Positions 5,760 to 7,864 of a stretch of DNA of 7,864 bases are shown one piece after another. Below the pieces are notes generated by a model. The model worked only from the letters and a program-made list of their open reading frames with translations, had not been told where the DNA came from and did not search any database. How positions within the stretch are numbered: the first letter of the stretch is position 1; each line of letters opens with the position of its first letter. The position numbers were made by a program, and so were the translations under genes. Origin of the DNA: Eubacteriales bacterium (lineage in GTDB: Bacteria > Bacillota > Clostridia > Christensenellales > UMGS416); contig JAQVWW010000039.1 of assembly GCA_028709505.1 (NCBI GenBank), positions 1-7,864 on the forward strand, written 5' to 3'.

Positions 5760-7864
5760 TCAGCCCTCCCCATGGTGAATGTCCTGCAGACCCAGCGGCG
5801 TAATCTGCTCCTCGGTCAGGCCCAGCTTTAACGCCTGCACCAGCGCGTGGGCGGTATCCAGCGACGTCAGGCACGGCACCTTGTATTCGGTGGCCGCCCG
5901 GCGCAGTTTAAAGCCTTGCCGCTCGGGGTCGCGGCCGCGGGTGGCCGTGTTGACGATGAGCTGAACCCGGTCTTGCCTAAGCATGTCCAGCACGTTGGGG
6001 CTGGCGCCGTCCATGCCGTTTATGGCGCTGGCCGGCACATACATGCTGTTGAGCGCGTGGGCGGTGCCGGCGGTGGCGTAGATGCGGTAGCCCAACGCCG
6101 CCAGATCCTCGCCCAGCCGCACGGCGTCCTGCTTGTCGTTGTCGGCCACCGACAGGATGATATCGCCGCCCCGGGGGATGTTAAGCCCGGCGGCCATCAG
6201 GCCCTTGAGCACCGCCTCGGCGTAGGTGGGCGCGATGCCCAGCACTTCGCCGGTGGACTTCATCTCGGGCCCCAGGCTGGTCTCCAGCTGGGGCAGCTTC
6301 TCAAACGAGAACACCGGCACCTTGACGGCGAAGATATCGCCGGCGGGATAAAGCCCCGAACCATAGCCCTGATCCTTTAGCTTAATGCCCAGCACGGCGC
6401 GGGTGGCCAGCTCGATGAGCGGCACGCCGGTGACCTTGCTGATGTAGGGTACCGTCCGCGACGAGCGCGGGTTGACCTCGATGATGTACAGCTTATCGTT
6501 GTAGACGATGTACTGGATGTTGATCATGCCCACCACGTGCAGCGCCCGGCACAGCCGCCCGGTGGTGTCGAGGATCTCCTGGCGCATGCGGGGGCTGACG
6601 GTGAAAGCCGGGTAGACCGATATGGAATCTCCCGAGTGCACGCCGGCGCGCTCGACGTGTTCCATGATGCCTGGGATGAGGACATCGTCGCCGTCGCAGA
6701 TGGCGTCCACCTCAATCTCCTTGCCCAGCAGATATTTGTCCACCAATATGGGGTGCTCCTGCACGTTGAGGTTGATGATGTCCATATATTCGCCGATGTC
6801 GGCGTCGCTCCAGGCAATCTCCATGCCCTGGCCGCCCAGCACGTAGGACGGGCGCACCAGCACCGGGTATCCCAGGTTGTTGGCGGTTACAAGCGCCTGC
6901 TCGGTGGTGAACACGGTGGCGCCCTTGGGCCGGGCCACATCCAGACGCTCCAGCAACGCCTCGAACTCCTCGCGATCCTCGGCGGCGTTGATGTCGGCCA
7001 GCGACGTGCCCAGTATGGCAAAGCCGGCTTCCTGCACCGACTTGGCCAGCTTAATGGCCGTCTGGCCGCCAAACTGCACGACGACGCCGACGGGCTGCTC
7101 CAGTTCCAGCACATTCCACATATCCTCGGGCGTCAACGGCTCAAAGTACAGCCTGTCCGACGTGTCAAAATCGGTGGACACCGTCTCGGGGTTATTGTTG
7201 ATGATGACGGTGTCGTAGCCGGCCTGCTTCAGCGCCCAGATGCAGTGCACCGAACAGTAGTCGAACTCGACGCCCTGGCCGATGCGGATAGGGCCGCTGC
7301 CCAGCACGACCACTGTCTTGTTGGCGCTGGGCGCCGCTTCGTTTTCGGTATCGTAAGTAGAATAGTAATAGGGGCTGACGGCGTCGAACTCGGCGCCGCA
7401 GGTGTCCACCATCTTATACGTGGGCAGGATACCCCAGCCTTTGCGCAGCGCGCGGATGTCCGTCTCGGCCTTGCCCACAAAGCGGGCGATGGCGGCGTCG
7501 GCAAAGCCCATGCGCTTGAGACTGCGCAGATAGGCGGCGTCCAGGCAGGCGCAGCCTTCGGCCTTTAGGCGCTCCTCGTGGCGCACCACCTTTTCCAGCT
7601 TGTGCAGGTACCATTCGTCAATCTTCGTGATATCGAAGATGGCCCTGGGCGAAATACCCCGGCGCAGCGCTTCGGTCACCACGTAGATGCGCTCGTCGGA
7701 CTGCCAGTGCAGCAGCTTTTCGATTTCGGCGTCGGTATAGTGGGCCGCACCCTTGAATTCCAGCGATTGGATGCCCAGCTCCAGCGAGCGCACCGCCTTT
7801 AAAAGCGCCTGCTCAAAGTTGGCGCCGATGGCCATCACCTCGCCGGTGGCCTTCATGCGCGTGC
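5760..7864 (-). CDS. carB: Carbamoyl-phosphate synthase large subunit, 5' end outside window
   Basis: About 700 C-terminal residues of this roughly 1070-residue enzyme are visible; the frame is open through the right edge, so the methionine codon at 7856 is internal. The visible order, counted from that methionine, is: end of the first ATP-grasp half (MKATGEVMAIG at 1-11), oligomerisation domain (about 15-170), second ATP-grasp half beginning VVVLGSGPIRIGQG at 182-195, with the ATP loop VRPSYVLGGQGMEI at 334-347 and metal-binding EVNPRSSRTVPY at 460-471, then a second MKSTGEVLGI at 532-541. The C-terminal MGS-like allosteric domain (about 560-690) contains ATAGTA at 594-599. The second half phosphorylates carbamate to carbamoyl phosphate, using ammonia channelled from CarA, which should be encoded upstream. 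The TGA at 5762-5760 lies one base before the pyrK ATG. Whether UMP regulates it cannot be told from the sequence. Confidence 0.98.
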   Translation of the reverse strand, partial: TRMKATGEVMAIGANFEQALLKAVRSLELGIQSLEFKGAAHYTDAEIEKLLHWQSDERIYVVTEALRRGISPRAIFDITKIDEWYLHKLEKVVRHEERLKAEGCACLDAAYLRSLKRMGFADAAIARFVGKAETDIRALRKGWGILPTYKMVDTCGAEFDAVSPYYYSTYDTENEAAPSANKTVVVLGSGPIRIGQGVEFDYCSVHCIWALKQAGYDTVIINNNPETVSTDFDTSDRLYFEPLTPEDMWNVLELEQPVGVVVQFGGQTAIKLAKSVQEAGFAILGTSLADINAAEDREEFEALLERLDVARPKGATVFTTEQALVTANNLGYPVLVRPSYVLGGQGMEIAWSDADIGEYMDIINLNVQEHPILVDKYLLGKEIEVDAICDGDDVLIPGIMEHVERAGVHSGDSISVYPAFTVSPRMRQEILDTTGRLCRALHVVGMINIQYIVYNDKLYIIEVNPRSSRTVPYISKVTGVPLIELATRAVLGIKLKDQGYGSGLYPAGDIFAVKVPVFSFEKLPQLETSLGPEMKSTGEVLGIAPTYAEAVLKGLMAAGLNIPRGGDIILSVADNDKQDAVRLGEDLAALGYRIYATAGTAHALNSMYVPASAINGMDGASPNVLDMLRQDRVQLIVNTATRGRDPERQGFKLRRAATEYKVPCLTSLDTAHALVQALKLGLTEEQITPLGLQDIHHGEG
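5765..5769 (-). promoter_or_regulatory. Ribosome binding site GGAGG of pyrK
   Basis: GGAGG lies within the last codons of carB, 6 bases before the ATG at 5758. It decides the pyrK start and suggests coupling of the two genes. Confidence 0.85.

Noticed and set aside
6537..7568. A 343-codon plus-strand open frame opposite carB
   Set aside because: The minus-strand CarB protein is unmistakable throughout; the antisense frame has histidine- and valine-rich low-information sequence and no domain.

Overview
This is an ordinary chromosomal, mostly housekeeping window from what looks like a GC-rich member of the Firmicutes, probably Clostridia. The signs are the carB-pyrK-pyrD order of a Gram-positive pyrimidine operon, a class 1B (PyrK-dependent) dihydroorotate dehydrogenase, strong GGAGG-type ribosome binding sites, and a YpsC-type THUMP methyltransferase. 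The species cannot be named from the sequence alone. Nearly all of the window is coding, and no mobile element, CRISPR array, tRNA or rRNA is visible.

Layout. (1) 1-1998, minus strand: a two-gene unit made of a THUMP-domain RNA methyltransferase followed, with an ATGA overlap, by a membrane-anchored metallophosphoesterase that runs off the left edge. (2) 1983-2070: a compact divergent intergenic region in which a plus-strand promoter for the methionine gene and a probable minus-strand promoter for the methyltransferase share almost the same -10 bases. (3) 2071-3795, plus strand: a short form of cobalamin-dependent methionine synthase with only the homocysteine and folate modules. It lacks the B12-binding and reactivation modules, so it must work with a separately encoded corrinoid protein. 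(4) 3796-4077: a convergent intergenic region with two closely similar GC hairpins of opposite terminator polarity and two further hairpins between them. It may hold overlapping 3' ends or a small RNA gene. (5) 4078-7864, minus strand: carB (5' part outside the window), pyrK and pyrD, tightly packed, with PyrK and PyrD forming one dihydroorotate dehydrogenase enzyme.

How the genes fit together. CarB makes carbamoyl phosphate, the first intermediate of de novo UMP synthesis. PyrD with PyrK oxidises dihydroorotate to orotate and passes the electrons to NAD+. The methionine synthase core would move a methyl group from methyltetrahydrofolate through a corrinoid protein to homocysteine. The methyltransferase probably modifies ribosomal RNA. 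The phosphoesterase substrate is unknown. I found no clearly new defence or mobile system. The observations most worth testing are the split methionine synthase, the structured convergent intergenic region, and the overlapping divergent promoters.
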